A stretch of 64,000 nucleotides of DNA. Origin: DATFVA01 sp963747755. Its GTDB lineage: Bacteria; Bacteroidota; Ignavibacteria; Ignavibacteriales; Ignavibacteriaceae. The DNA lies in contig CAVVGK010000014.1 of the NCBI GenBank assembly GCA_963747755.1, positions 310,001 through 374,000 of the forward strand, given 5' to 3'. Positions 18,509 to 27,737 of the stretch are shown piece after piece. Every line of letters begins with the position of its first letter. The stretch's first letter is position 1. The notes under the pieces are model-generated. The model saw only the letters and a list, made by a program, of their open reading frames with translations. It had not been told where the DNA came from and did not search any database. Position numbers and translations under genes: made by a program.

Positions 18509-19705
18509 TTAGAACACTTCACCTGTGTCTGCTTTTATTGCCTTTGGAAGGTAGAAGAGTGCAAGAAGCACTATAAATAACGTAAAAAAGGCTCCTGTGA
18601 GAAATGGGAAAGGATAACCAAGAAATTCAAAAGCGAAGCCACCCCATAAAGGACCGAGTACGCGTGCGAAAGCTGAGAATGACTGATTAATTCCCAGCAC
18701 TGTACCTTGCTCTTTATCTGAGGTTACTTCAGAAATAAGACTTAATAATGTAGGCTGCAGAAATCCTGTTCCCACCGACATAACAATAACTATTATAGCC
18801 AGGCCAAGGAAGTTCCCTCCGTACGGCAGGAGTGCCAGACCAGCCATCATGAGGAAAGATCCGATTGCTACAATTCTTGTTTCCTTAAGATGCTTTGCGA
18901 CTATACGGATCAATCCTCCCTGCACAACTGCAGCTGATATGCCTACAATTCCATACATATATCCGTTCTGTAAATCCGTGAAATGATAGGCTTCATACCC
19001 AAGGAGTGCAAAGGTTCCATAGATGTTTGCCACTGAAAAAGTAAGAATGAAAAACAGAGTTATCAGCAAACCCAGGTCTTTTTTTCTGAATACTTTTTTT
19101 ACTGCCGAAACATCGAACAACTTTCTTTTCCGTACTTCTACTGCCTCACGATTAAGGTTAGATTCGGGGAGCATTACGATAGTAACGAGGAAAGCAAGGA
19201 AAGAAAAACCTGCACTTGCAAAGCCAGTAACCTCATAACCGAATTTCGAGAGCAGTCCGCCAATTAAAGGGCCAAAAACAAATCCCAGTCCGAAGGCAGC
19301 ACCGATCATTCCCATTCCCTTGGAACGATCTTCTTTAGTTGTAACGTCTGCAATGTAAGCTTGAGCAACACCTATGCTGCTACCACCTATTCCACCTACT
19401 ATTCTGGATAAAATCAGCACAAAATAAGTATGTGTAAACGCAAAAATAACATAGCCAAAAGCATTAAGCAGCAAACAAATGACTATTATCGGCTTCCGTC
19501 CATGTTTATCCGACAATTCACCGAAAAGGGAATTGAAAAAAAACTGGATAAAAGAGTATACGGCAATGGCAACACCAACAGCTGTCTCATCAACATGGAG
19601 TTCTTTTGTGGCAAAGGTAGGTAAAATAGGTATGAGTATCCCGAACCCGAGGAGATCAATGAAAACAGTAATGAAAATTAGAGTAAGAGCGGATCTGTTC
19701 TTCAC
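18509..19705 (-). CDS. MFS drug/metabolite exporter (TetA-like, DHA1 family)
   Basis: 398 residues with 12 predicted membrane helices. The cytoplasmic loop 2-3 holds the MFS signature G-E-L-S-D-K-H-G-R-K-P, and the loop before helix 5 holds G-x-x-x-G-P-L-I-G-G, the motif C of proton antiporters. The N-terminus (V-F-I-D-L-L-G-F-G-I-L-I-P) resembles TetA/multidrug exporters. Substrate unknown. Its ATG overlaps the isocitrate dehydrogenase stop by 4 bp, so the two are co-translated, an unexplained pairing. Confidence 0.87.
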   Translation of the reverse strand: MKNRSALTLIFITVFIDLLGFGILIPILPTFATKELHVDETAVGVAIAVYSFIQFFFNSLFGELSDKHGRKPIIVICLLLNAFGYVIFAFTHTYFVLILSRIVGGIGGSSIGVAQAYIADVTTKEDRSKGMGMIGAAFGLGFVFGPLIGGLLSKFGYEVTGFASAGFSFLAFLVTIVMLPESNLNREAVEVRKRKLFDVSAVKKVFRKKDLGLLITLFFILTFSVANIYGTFALLGYEAYHFTDLQNGYMYGIVGISAAVVQGGLIRIVAKHLKETRIVAIGSFLMMAGLALLPYGGNFLGLAIIVIVMSVGTGFLQPTLLSLISEVTSDKEQGTVLGINQSFSAFARVLGPLWGGFAFEFLGYPFPFLTGAFFTLFIVLLALFYLPKAIKADTGEVF

Positions 19706-20718
19706 GACAATTCTTCAATTACGGCATCAGCAAATTCTGCAGTACCCACATATTTATTCGGATTTATATCTTTTGTAATTTTATCCCCTTTTTCAATTAC
19801 TCTGGCTAAGGCATTTTCTATTTTATTTGCCGCTTCCTGTTCATCGAGATATTCAAGCATCATCACCGACGCCAGAGTTAATGCAGACGGATTAGCAATG
19901 TTTTGTCCGGCGATATCAGGTGCGGAACCATGAACAGCTTCAAATATTGCCACATCATCGCCAATGTTAGCTCCTGGAGCCATTCCAAGGCCTCCGACTA
20001 ATCCCGACGCAAGATCCGACAGTATATCACCAAACAAATTAGTTGTAACAATGCAGTCGAACTGGTAGGGATTCATAACCATCTGCATTGCCATATTATC
20101 AACAATCTTATCATCAAATTTAATTTCAGGATATTCCGGGGCTATTTCTTCTGCGATATCAAGAAATAATCCTCCTGTGAACTTAAGGATATTTGCCTTA
20201 TGCACGACAGTTAATTTCTTCCGTCCATGTTTCTTAGCATATTCAAATGCATATCTTATAATTCTCTCGGAACCTTTGCGTGTGATTATTCCTATAGTTT
20301 CCGCAGCAGATTTACTGCTGTCAATATAATGTTCAATACCCGAATAAAATTCTTCAAGATTCTCCCTGAAGATCAGTAAATCAATATGATCAAAATATAA
20401 TGTCCTGATACCTTTAAATGTCTTAGCCGGGCGCTGGTTTACATAGAGTTCGAACTCTTTTCTTAACGCAACATTTATACTTCTGAATCCTTTACCAACC
20501 GGAGTAGTCAAAGGTCCTTTCAATACGATGCAATTTTTGTCAATTGAGTTTAATACTTCCTGAGGTAATGGATCCCTATACTTTTCAAGAGCTGTCATCC
20601 CTGCTTCAACAACTTCCCAGTCTATCTTAACCCCGGCACTTTCCAGAATTTTGGTGGTTGCCTTGGTAATTTCAGGTCCAATTCCATCCCCTGGTATTAA
20701 TGTAATCTGATGTGCCAA
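19702..20718 (-). CDS. Isocitrate dehydrogenase, NAD-type (isocitrate/isopropylmalate dehydrogenase family)
   Basis: Beta-decarboxylating dehydrogenase of 338 residues. It begins with I-T-L-I-P-G-D-G-I-G-P-E and carries R-S-I-N-V-A-L-R-K-E-F-E-L-Y, with the serine and arginines that bind isocitrate in the short NAD-IDH group. It also has the metal-binding aspartates in F-G-D-I-L-S-D-L. The E-A-V-H-G-S-A-P-D-I segment is the nucleotide-binding loop. A role in the TCA cycle is most likely; 3-isopropylmalate dehydrogenase is the main alternative, but no leucine genes are near. An upstream gap of 135 bp separates it from the CapA-like gene. Confidence 0.85.
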   Translation of the reverse strand: MAHQITLIPGDGIGPEITKATTKILESAGVKIDWEVVEAGMTALEKYRDPLPQEVLNSIDKNCIVLKGPLTTPVGKGFRSINVALRKEFELYVNQRPAKTFKGIRTLYFDHIDLLIFRENLEEFYSGIEHYIDSSKSAAETIGIITRKGSERIIRYAFEYAKKHGRKKLTVVHKANILKFTGGLFLDIAEEIAPEYPEIKFDDKIVDNMAMQMVMNPYQFDCIVTTNLFGDILSDLASGLVGGLGMAPGANIGDDVAIFEAVHGSAPDIAGQNIANPSALTLASVMMLEYLDEQEAANKIENALARVIEKGDKITKDINPNKYVGTAEFADAVIEELS

Positions 20719-20853
20719 ATCCTATGATCCGGTTTTTATAAAGTAAAATTGAATTTGAAAAATAAATATATAAATAAATATTATAATGATTGGTGTCTTT
20801 CTGTCTGCACTTACCCCGTCATCGATTATCCGGGAAGGAGATCAACCCCAGAT

Positions 20854-22044
20854 TTAATATCTTATAAGAGGCACCTGGAAGAGATATTCCTGGATTAGAC
20901 TCCTCAGATAGGGTTTATTGGAGTAGTGTAAGATTATGTCCTGTGTATCGTGAAATGACAAGGCTGCAAGTTCCCTGTCTTCCTGTGAGAGAAATGGATA
21001 GAGGCTGTCGGAGAATGCACTTTCTGAAGGAATTATTATATATTCCCTGCCATTACGAGTCTCTCCCTTAAATACCCATATCGGTAGATATTCAACCTCC
21101 TTCAGATAAATTGAATCCCTAAAGAAGTTTTTGATAAGCGTAAAAGTTAGTATCGAACCCCCGTCAGAGTAACGCCACCTCTGGTTTGAAATAAAATTGC
21201 CCATAGAATAAATTACAAATCCTGTATCTATCCCTGCCAGGTTTGTTTTAAAGAAACTTACAGGCTGAAGAACATGTGGATGCCCTCCAATAATAATGTC
21301 GGCACCGTAGTGAATGGTTTTATTAACTACATCTTTTTGATAACCGTTGGGTAATCTTTGATATTCATCTCCGAAATGGAAATGAACCAGGACAATTTCA
21401 GCACCGTCTCTCCGGGCCTTTTTGATATCCTCTCGAATCAAGGTGGTATCAATTAGATTAACCAGAAAGTCCTTTCCTTTGGGTACAAAGTTGCCATTTG
21501 TTCCGTAGGTATATCCAAGGAATGCTATTCTAATCCCTTTAATATTAAAGATTCTTATTGAATCTCTATCTTTCTCGGAAATAAATGTCCCGTTGTAGGA
21601 AATGTGATTCAAATTCAATTGGTCGATAGTTCTTCTAACGCCTGCCTCTCCCCTGTCCAGAGCATGATTATTGGCTGTTGTCAACAAATCAAATCCTGTA
21701 TGCTTTAGTGCGGTGATGAAATCATCGGGAGTATTAAAAAAAGGGTAACCTGAATACTTTACTTTCTTTCCAGCAGTAACGGTTTCCAGATTGCCGAAGA
21801 GGAAATCAGACTCAGCTAAGTATTCTTTTATTCTTGAGAATGCAGGATCAAAATCGAAACTATCAGCACTAACACGGGAGTAATTGAACTGCACCGAATG
21901 GCACATAATATCTCCTACGACGCTTATGGAAACAGTACTTACAGAGTCATCCTGATTCTGCGTTACAAAAGATTGCCGGGAGGATCTTCTTTCAGCGGAG
22001 AAAAAAATAAATGATATGATTACCGATATTAAAATATATCGCAT
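20854..22044 (-). CDS. CapA-family (PGA_cap) metallophosphatase-like protein
   Basis: 396 residues with an N-terminal signal sequence (about 1-17), then a calcineurin-like fold of the PGA_cap family. Visible metal-site motifs are V-V-G-D-I-M near residue 45, F-G-N-L-E-T, T-T-A-N-N-H-A-L-D-R-G, and G-G-H-P-H-V-L-Q-P near the end. These proteins are linked to poly-gamma-glutamate capsule or cell-surface polymers, but many have no proven substrate. It should be exported. No pgs/cap biosynthesis genes are nearby. Confidence 0.85.
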   Translation of the reverse strand: MRYILISVIISFIFFSAERRSSRQSFVTQNQDDSVSTVSISVVGDIMCHSVQFNYSRVSADSFDFDPAFSRIKEYLAESDFLFGNLETVTAGKKVKYSGYPFFNTPDDFITALKHTGFDLLTTANNHALDRGEAGVRRTIDQLNLNHISYNGTFISEKDRDSIRIFNIKGIRIAFLGYTYGTNGNFVPKGKDFLVNLIDTTLIREDIKKARRDGAEIVLVHFHFGDEYQRLPNGYQKDVVNKTIHYGADIIIGGHPHVLQPVSFFKTNLAGIDTGFVIYSMGNFISNQRWRYSDGGSILTFTLIKNFFRDSIYLKEVEYLPIWVFKGETRNGREYIIIPSESAFSDSLYPFLSQEDRELAALSFHDTQDIILHYSNKPYLRSLIQEYLFQVPLIRY

Positions 22045-22050
22045 ATTATA

Positions 22051-22086
22051 AAATAAAAGGCTGGACCATTTTGCAACAGCCAGCCT
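22051..22086 (-). terminator. Terminator of the H1-like / Fe-S oxidoreductase unit
   Basis: On the minus strand a 7-bp stem AGGCTGG / CCAGCCT (22080-22086 with 22058-22064) is followed by the T-rich tail TTTATTT. It lies 22 nt after the H1-like stop codon. Confidence 0.75.
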
Positions 22087-22108
22087 CTATAATTTGTACT
22101 AAACTTTA

Positions 22109-22303
22109 TTATCCTTGTTTCTCAGCTTTTCTCTGAGATTTTACATCCTGGACATCCTTACGAACATCCTGTGCCATTTTTCTGAGCTCGCTTAATCCTT
22201 TACGAAGACGGGTGCCAGCCGCAGCCTGGCCTTTTTCATAGAACTTCTCAAAATCAGTATGAAGATTTTGTACTGCCTGCATAAGTTCTTCGTATTTATT
22301 CAT
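22109..22303 (-). CDS. Histone H1-like DNA-binding mini-protein (Hc1-type)
   Basis: 64 residues, strongly charged, with lysine and arginine concentrated in the C-terminal half. It has the conserved core F-E-K-F-Y-E-K-G-x-A-A-A-G-T-R-x-R-K-G, which matches the short H1/Hc1-related proteins common in Bacteroidota. Probably a nucleoid protein, predicted to be mostly helical. An AGGAGG lies just upstream of the ATG at 22303. It follows the Fe-S oxidoreductase by 31 bp and precedes a terminator. Confidence 0.8.
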   Translation of the reverse strand: MNKYEELMQAVQNLHTDFEKFYEKGQAAAGTRLRKGLSELRKMAQDVRKDVQDVKSQRKAEKQG

Positions 22304-22334
22304 TGAAACCTCCTAAGAAATAATTTGAAATAAG

Positions 22335-24335
22335 TTATTTAGAATGTTCTAGTACTATCTCAGCAATATCTTTAACTGCTACTTCTTCTGTTTTTTCGAA
22401 ATGTTTAACTCCGTCCGTCAGCATTGTCATACAGAACGGACAGGCTGAAGCAATCGTTTCTGAATTAGTTTTTAAAGCCTCGGATGTCCTCTCAACGTTT
22501 ATCCGTCCTCCTTCCTCATCTTCAAGAAACATCCTTCCGCCTCCAGCTCCGCAACAGAAACCACGCGACTTAATTCGTTCCATTTCGACGAAATCAAGTC
22601 CATTGATGCTCTTTAAAGTGTTCCTTGGGGGTTCGTAAACATTATTGTACCTCCCAAGATAACAGGAATCATGATAAGTTACCTTAGTTTTTTTCTGATT
22701 GTCGTTTAATTCTATCTTACCATCAGAGATAAGTTGTTCGATAAATTGAGAATGATGCATTACCTCATAGTCTCCTCCGAACTGCTTATACTCTCTTCCA
22801 AGTGACTGGAAGCAATGTGGACAGGCGGTTACGATCTTTTTAACGTTGTAGTTATTAAGTGTTTCGATATTCTCCATCATCAGCATCTGAGCCAGATATT
22901 CGTTTCCTAACCGTCTGGCAGTGTCGCCATTACACTTTTCCTCTGTTCCCAGTATTCTGAAATTAACACCAGCCTTCTGCATAATTTGTGCAAATGCGCG
23001 TGACACTTTCTTATACCTGTCATCAAAAGATCCGGCACAGCCAACCCAGAAAAGCACCTCACACTCAGAATCGTCAGCCATAGTTTTTATATCCAATCCT
23101 TCAGCCCAGTTGCCACGATCAGCCTGGTTGAAAGCCCACGGAGTGAAGTTTGTCTCAAGACTCTTAAATACCGGGTTAAGGTTAGAAGGGAACTGTGACT
23201 CTGTTAAAACCAGGTCTCGCCTCATATCAACGATTGAATCTAAGTGCTCAATCATTACAGGACATTCCTGCACGCACGCCATACAGGTAGTGCATTGCCA
23301 AAGTTCGAGATCTGATATGTAATCGTGAACGAGCGTCTTTTCAAAAACATTTCCTTCAGTAACTCCCTGTTCCATTAATGGAGCTTTATCTTTCGTTCTT
23401 CGCCGAATATCGACAATGATCTTTCGTGGAGAAAGAGATTTGCCGACAGTAGCAGCTGGGCAAGAAGCAGTACATCGACCGCATTCAGTACATGAATAAC
23501 CATCCAATACCTGCTTCCAGGATAAATGTTCAAAATCAGCAGCTCCGAAAACTTCTGTATTCTCATCTTCCAGGTTAAGTGGTTTGATAGTATTCCTGAT
23601 ATCATCAAGATTTGCGAAGTAGGTATTTGGAATAGAAGTCAACACATGTAGGTGCTTTGAATAGGGTAGAAAATTAAGGAATCCCAATATAACGACAATG
23701 TGCAACCACCAGAAAAGTTCAAAATAGATATGAGCATTCTGAGTGCCCCCGTCATAAAACCACTGACTGAGTGCAGCTGAGATAGGTCTTATTTCGTAAG
23801 TGTGAAGCTGGAAATCATGCATAGCCACGAGAGCCGAATTTTCACCGAGCATAGATATACAAACAAGCATAATAAGAACGAGAATAAAAGCCGCATCAAG
23901 CTTTCCGGATTTTTCGACTTCGAGTCTTGGAACATGAATTACGAACCTTCTATATAGTGCATACAAACAGGCCACAATAACCAGTACTGAGAAAAAATCC
24001 TGAATAATTGTTATAGTTGAATAAAAAGGACCTGCGAAATGCCAGCTGAAGGGGGAATAGAAACCTTGTATAAAAGCTTCAATAACCGCGAATAGGAAAA
24101 GTACGAATCCCCAGAAAATTGTCAGGTGTAGCAATCCTGCTTTTGGATCTCTCAGCAGCTTAGTTTGAGCAAATGCCACAGTCCAGACGCGCTTTAACCT
24201 TTCTCCTACCCTGTCGAACCTGTCATCTTTCTTCTGAGCAAGAAGCATATAAGCAATAAGCTTTCTGCAGCTCCAAACAAAGAGTCCAAGGGCGAGTATC
24301 AAAAAAACGGTGAAAATTATATTTTTAAATTCCAT
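22335..24335 (-). CDS. Membrane Fe-S oxidoreductase (HdrD/GlpC-like with nitrate-reductase-gamma-like membrane domain)
   Basis: 666 residues. The N-terminal third (about 1-230) has about six hydrophobic segments of the type that bind haem b or quinone in NarI/HdrE-like subunits. A dicluster ferredoxin domain follows, with C282-x2-C285-x2-C288-x3-C292-P and a second C-x2-C-x2-C-x3-C-P. Two CCG (cysteine-rich) domains come next, seen as A-C-P-H-C, H-D-S-C-Y-L-G-R-Y-N, G-F-C-C-G-A-G-G-G and A-C-P-F-C. Such fused proteins shuttle electrons between quinones and soluble donors such as ETF in many anaerobes and Bacteroidota. It lies downstream of bioY by 28 bp. The exact donor is unknown. Confidence 0.87.
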   Translation of the reverse strand: MEFKNIIFTVFLILALGLFVWSCRKLIAYMLLAQKKDDRFDRVGERLKRVWTVAFAQTKLLRDPKAGLLHLTIFWGFVLFLFAVIEAFIQGFYSPFSWHFAGPFYSTITIIQDFFSVLVIVACLYALYRRFVIHVPRLEVEKSGKLDAAFILVLIMLVCISMLGENSALVAMHDFQLHTYEIRPISAALSQWFYDGGTQNAHIYFELFWWLHIVVILGFLNFLPYSKHLHVLTSIPNTYFANLDDIRNTIKPLNLEDENTEVFGAADFEHLSWKQVLDGYSCTECGRCTASCPAATVGKSLSPRKIIVDIRRRTKDKAPLMEQGVTEGNVFEKTLVHDYISDLELWQCTTCMACVQECPVMIEHLDSIVDMRRDLVLTESQFPSNLNPVFKSLETNFTPWAFNQADRGNWAEGLDIKTMADDSECEVLFWVGCAGSFDDRYKKVSRAFAQIMQKAGVNFRILGTEEKCNGDTARRLGNEYLAQMLMMENIETLNNYNVKKIVTACPHCFQSLGREYKQFGGDYEVMHHSQFIEQLISDGKIELNDNQKKTKVTYHDSCYLGRYNNVYEPPRNTLKSINGLDFVEMERIKSRGFCCGAGGGRMFLEDEEGGRINVERTSEALKTNSETIASACPFCMTMLTDGVKHFEKTEEVAVKDIAEIVLEHSK

Positions 24336-24363
24336 ATTAACAACAAAATTAAAGCATTAAGAT

Positions 24364-24942
24364 TTATTTCATTTTTTTACGGGTGCTGTATATACCGGTA
24401 AATATCGCTGTTCCCGAAAATACTTTGATTACCGTCCATAATGAAAATATTATTGCGCCGCCTTTTATAGCAATCGACCAATCGTGAAGATAGAACATGT
24501 TCAGGAAGACTACTCCACTTAGAATTATTATTACTTCTGAGAGTATCATTGCAGAAACAATTGCTATATAGTTCTTACTTTTCTCTATAAGGTAACCAGC
24601 AGCAAATGCGGCTAAAGGGAACGCAATTAGATATCCCCCGGTTGGTCCGAATAAAGCTGCAGCACCAAAATATCCGTCCGGTGTCGGAGCAAACACAGGT
24701 AAGCCGATAGCTCCCAAGGCAAGATAAAGCAGCTGGCTGTACGCACCCTTTCTTGCTCCAAGGAAAGCACCTGCAAGTCCTACCATCAAAGTTTGAAGAG
24801 TAAATGGTACGGGTTTAACAGGAATACTTAGCTGTGCAGCAACCGCTGTCAGTATTGTAAACGTAAAAATCCAGAACAAGTCGTAAGATGCAGCTCTCAC
24901 TAAATATTTAGAACCAGCAGCAGCGCTATGCTTTGAAATCAT
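24364..24942 (-). CDS. bioY: Biotin transporter BioY (ECF S-component)
   Basis: 192 residues with about six membrane helices and the BioY signatures P-V-K-P-V-P-F-T-L-Q-T-L, L-A-G-A-F-L-G-A-R-K-G and G-P-T-G-G-Y-L-I-A-F-P. The start chosen is the ATG at 24942, preceded by GAGG at good spacing and lying 7 nt after the hydrolase stop. Longer upstream reading frames would overlap the hydrolase gene and add an unrelated basic stretch. No ECF ATPase or BioMN genes are in the window, so it must use shared energising subunits or act alone. Confidence 0.9.
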   Translation of the reverse strand: MISKHSAAAGSKYLVRAASYDLFWIFTFTILTAVAAQLSIPVKPVPFTLQTLMVGLAGAFLGARKGAYSQLLYLALGAIGLPVFAPTPDGYFGAAALFGPTGGYLIAFPLAAFAAGYLIEKSKNYIAIVSAMILSEVIIILSGVVFLNMFYLHDWSIAIKGGAIIFSLWTVIKVFSGTAIFTGIYSTRKKMK

Positions 24943-24949
24943 AAATTCC

Positions 24950-25783
24950 TCAATTAAGATTTTGATTAAAAAATTGAAATGTTTTTTCGAGAATTGATTC
25001 AAATTTTTCGTTTGTTCCTTCGAATGGATGTTTAATATCAAATGTATGTCCTGCAGCCGGGACGATGTACAATTCTGATAAGTCCTGATCAGCAAGAGAA
25101 TTAAGTTCCTCCGCCTCCGTAACAGGAACAGCCAGATCCTGTTCTCCATGAACAATTAATAATGGTCTTCTCAACTCTCTAACAGCTTTTTTTATATTAA
25201 GTTTATCTTTCTTATTCTCCTCCAGGTCATCCAGCAGAGAGATATTCAATTTCATTTTCTGCTTCGTCCTCGTATTCATAACCTCAAAAACCCCTTTTTT
25301 CCTCCAGGCTTCTTTTTGTCTGGCTGAATACCTGTCAAAGGTTGAAACCGATGACCATACAGCAACTGCTTTTACTTCAGGTTTTTGAGCAGCGGTCAAC
25401 AGCGAGATACCGCCTCCACGGCTATGCCCAAGCAAGCCCAGCCTCTCATTGGAAGTTCCCCCGAAGAATCCGGCGAAGTATGCATCGATCAATTGTTTAA
25501 GTTCATCCATCTCGCGAGAAAAAGTATTTTCAGCGAATCGATCAGGTTCATCGAATTCTGTCAGGCTATCACCAACACCATTGTGTGAAAAATTAAAACT
25601 AAGTACAATAAAACCTTTGGAAGAAAAATAATTTCCAATGTACGGACCAAAACCCCAATCTTTAAAACCTTTGAAACCATGAACAAATACAAGGCATGGG
25701 GATAAACGCAGATTTTCTACCCCGTAAGCTGTAATCCTAAGAGTATCCTGCTTTTCAGTGGTAAGTATAAAATCTTTGCTCAT
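24950..25783 (-). CDS. Alpha/beta hydrolase (dienelactone-hydrolase / S9-peptidase-like)
   Basis: About 277 residues from the chosen ATG at 25783. The nucleophile elbow reads G-H-S-R-G-G-G, with the serine as nucleophile. The oxyanion region is V-F-V-H-G-F-K-G-F-K-D-W-G-F-G. The aspartate lies in V-H-G-E-Q-D-L-A-V-P and the histidine in A-G-H-T-F. The frame opens 20 codons earlier (ATG at 25843) with a hydrophobic stretch that homologous cytosolic enzymes would not need, so the inner start is preferred without a clear ribosome site. Substrate unknown. It is the first gene of a run with bioY and the Fe-S protein. Confidence 0.8.
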   Translation of the reverse strand: MSKDFILTTEKQDTLRITAYGVENLRLSPCLVFVHGFKGFKDWGFGPYIGNYFSSKGFIVLSFNFSHNGVGDSLTEFDEPDRFAENTFSREMDELKQLIDAYFAGFFGGTSNERLGLLGHSRGGGISLLTAAQKPEVKAVAVWSSVSTFDRYSARQKEAWRKKGVFEVMNTRTKQKMKLNISLLDDLEENKKDKLNIKKAVRELRRPLLIVHGEQDLAVPVTEAEELNSLADQDLSELYIVPAAGHTFDIKHPFEGTNEKFESILEKTFQFFNQNLN

Positions 25784-25932
25784 TGTATCAAATATGGTCA
25801 TTAAAGTTAGAAAAGTCAAGAAAATGAGGCATAAATCAAACATTTTAGAAATCCATCATCACGAACCTTATTTCTTTTTGTTTATCATTTATTTATTTTC
25901 TATGAAGTAAATGTCAGGTTTAGGAGTTTGAT

Positions 25933-26685
25933 TTGAGATATCTGCTGGTAATTCCCTCAATTGATATTAAAAACGGTAAAACCGTCAGGGTTGTGCAGGG
26001 AATCCCTGAACTTGATTGTAAGGAATATGGTAGTGATCCTGTAGAAATGGCCAGAATCTGGCGAACCGAAAATGCAAAACTACTTCATGTAGTAGATTTT
26101 GACGGGGCATTCGAGCACTCAAAAAGAAATGTTGAGATAATACACGAAATCTGTAATTCCGTCATAATCCCTGTTGAATATACCGGAGGGATAAGAACTA
26201 TGGATGATGCTGACAGGATGTTCGATCTTGGAGTTAGCCGCCTGGCTATAAATACTATGGCTTATGAAAATCCGGAAGAATTCAAAAGAGTCTTTGAGAA
26301 ATACGGACCTGCCAGGATAGTAATTTCCCTTGACGTCCTTAATGACGAGATGATAGTGCGCGGAAGGAAAATTAAAACTGGAATTAACTATCTTGATTAT
26401 GCCAGAAAACTTGCCGATTTGGGTATAGAAAGGTTTATTGTAACTGACGTTGAGAGAAATGGAACAATGTCAGGACCAAACCTGGATCTTTCCAAGAGAA
26501 TAGCAAGTGTTACAAATCAGAAAGTTACTGTCTCAGGTGGAGTTCGAAATAAGGATGAATTGATGGATATCCAGGCTTTAATCCCTGTAGGAATTGATTC
26601 GGTAATCGTTGGAAGAGCTCTTTACGACAACCGCTTTCCCTGTCAGAAATTATGGCGGGTAGCAGAAGCTGGCTTATTTAACTAA
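25933..26685 (+). CDS. hisA: HisA-family isomerase (ProFAR isomerase)
   Basis: TIM-barrel isomerase opening the ribose of ProFAR in histidine synthesis. The 250-residue protein has I-P-S-I-D-I-K-N-G-K near the N-terminus, with catalytic D11, and a second aspartate D134 in V-I-S-L-D-V. It also has the phosphate-binding Y-T-G-G-I-R and V-S-G-G-V-R motifs and the C-terminal V-G-R-A-L-Y. Start is a TTG at 25933 with AGGAG 6 nt upstream. It stands apart from any other his gene, next to a CNBD protein and a UspA protein, so a moonlighting or paralogous role is conceivable. Divergent from the hydrolase gene. Confidence 0.87.
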   Translation: MRYLLVIPSIDIKNGKTVRVVQGIPELDCKEYGSDPVEMARIWRTENAKLLHVVDFDGAFEHSKRNVEIIHEICNSVIIPVEYTGGIRTMDDADRMFDLGVSRLAINTMAYENPEEFKRVFEKYGPARIVISLDVLNDEMIVRGRKIKTGINYLDYARKLADLGIERFIVTDVERNGTMSGPNLDLSKRIASVTNQKVTVSGGVRNKDELMDIQALIPVGIDSVIVGRALYDNRFPCQKLWRVAEAGLFN

Positions 26686-26695
26686 AGGAATGAGA

Positions 26696-27250
26696 ATGGA
26701 AAATCAAAATAAAGCAATTCACAGTAGTTTTTGGTCTAATTTCTTCAAATCACCTACCGAGAAAGTTGATTTACAAAAATCCCTCCTTTCAATACCTATT
26801 TTCAGCAGACTGACACGCCGAGAACTCGCTATGCTGATGAATATAATCCACAACAGAATTTATGTTGCAGGAGAATATATTTTTTACCAGGGTGATCCGG
26901 GATTGGGATTATACATCATCCGGGATGGGAATGTTATGATTAAACGCAAAAAAGAGGACGAGGAAGTCGTATCTCTAGCTTCTTTTACAAAAGGAGATTT
27001 TTTCGGAGAACTCGCTCTTATCGATGGGGAAAAGCGTTCAGCGTCAGCTGTAAGCAGTTCCGACACAAGACTTGCTGTAATATTTAAGCCTGACCTGGAT
27101 GAATTCATTGAAAATTATCCTAAAAGCGGAATTAAGATTCTAAGGGGTATTTCAGAAATAATTGCAACCAGGTTAAGAAAATTAAATGAGGATAACTTTA
27201 ACCTGCAAAATAAATTAGAAATTAAAATGGAGACACCTTATGGAACCTGA
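26696..27250 (+). CDS. Cyclic-nucleotide-binding domain protein (no DNA-binding domain)
   Basis: 184 residues. A single CNBD/Crp-like beta-roll (about 32-150) carries the phosphate-binding cassette F-G-E-L-A-L-I-D-G-E-K-R-S-A-S-A. No helix-turn-helix follows, only a short helical tail, so it is a sensor or docking protein rather than a transcription factor. Start at 26696, where AAGGA sits 6 nt upstream; another ATG at 26690 is too close to that site. It follows hisA by 10 bp and overlaps the UspA gene by 11 bp. Confidence 0.83.
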   Translation: MENQNKAIHSSFWSNFFKSPTEKVDLQKSLLSIPIFSRLTRRELAMLMNIIHNRIYVAGEYIFYQGDPGLGLYIIRDGNVMIKRKKEDEEVVSLASFTKGDFFGELALIDGEKRSASAVSSSDTRLAVIFKPDLDEFIENYPKSGIKILRGISEIIATRLRKLNEDNFNLQNKLEIKMETPYGT

Positions 27251-27737
27251 AATTTCCAAAGTGCTTGTTCCAATAGATTTTTCTGATTATTCGAAAAGCG
27301 CTTTAAAATATGCAGTCAGCTTTGTTAAACACTTCAATGCAAAGCTGATCCTCGTTTATGTTGTTGAGCCCGTAATCTATCCTCCTGATTTCAGCATGGG
27401 ACAAATTGCTATTCCTTCCGTCGACCTTGATATGGATAGAAGAGCCCTGGATGAATTAAATAAGCTCGCGGAGCTTGAAATTCCGGCCGATATTCAAGTT
27501 CTATCGGTAGTAAAAACCGGAAAACCTTTCATTGAAATAATAGAAACCGCCGGCGAGCAGGATGCAGATTTGATTATCATTGCCACCCACGGACATACCG
27601 GGATGGAACATATCCTTTTCGGAAGTACAGCAGAAAAAGTTATCCGTAAAGCTCCGTGTCCTGTACTAACGCTTAGAGAGCCTATTAAGGGATTTTTATT
27701 CAAGGATGAATTGAAGAAGGAAAACGAGAAAGTCTAA
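27240..27737 (+). CDS. Universal stress protein UspA family
   Basis: 165 residues, a single Usp domain. It starts with K-V-L-V-P-I-D-F-S-D-Y-S, and the nucleotide-binding loop G-H-T-G...F-G-S-T-A-E-K-V-I-R follows the G-2x-G-9x-G-S/T rule, so it likely binds ATP. Translation is coupled to the CNBD gene by an 11-bp overlap, suggesting joint action in stress or second-messenger response. It ends 1 bp before the convergent prenyl synthase gene. Confidence 0.9.
   Translation: MEPEISKVLVPIDFSDYSKSALKYAVSFVKHFNAKLILVYVVEPVIYPPDFSMGQIAIPSVDLDMDRRALDELNKLAELEIPADIQVLSVVKTGKPFIEIIETAGEQDADLIIIATHGHTGMEHILFGSTAEKVIRKAPCPVLTLREPIKGFLFKDELKKENEKV

Noticed and set aside
20785..20853. Weak CCCGTC/CCGGG pairing between capA-like and isocitrate dehydrogenase genes as terminator
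   Set aside because: Stem is short and mismatched, with no U-run.
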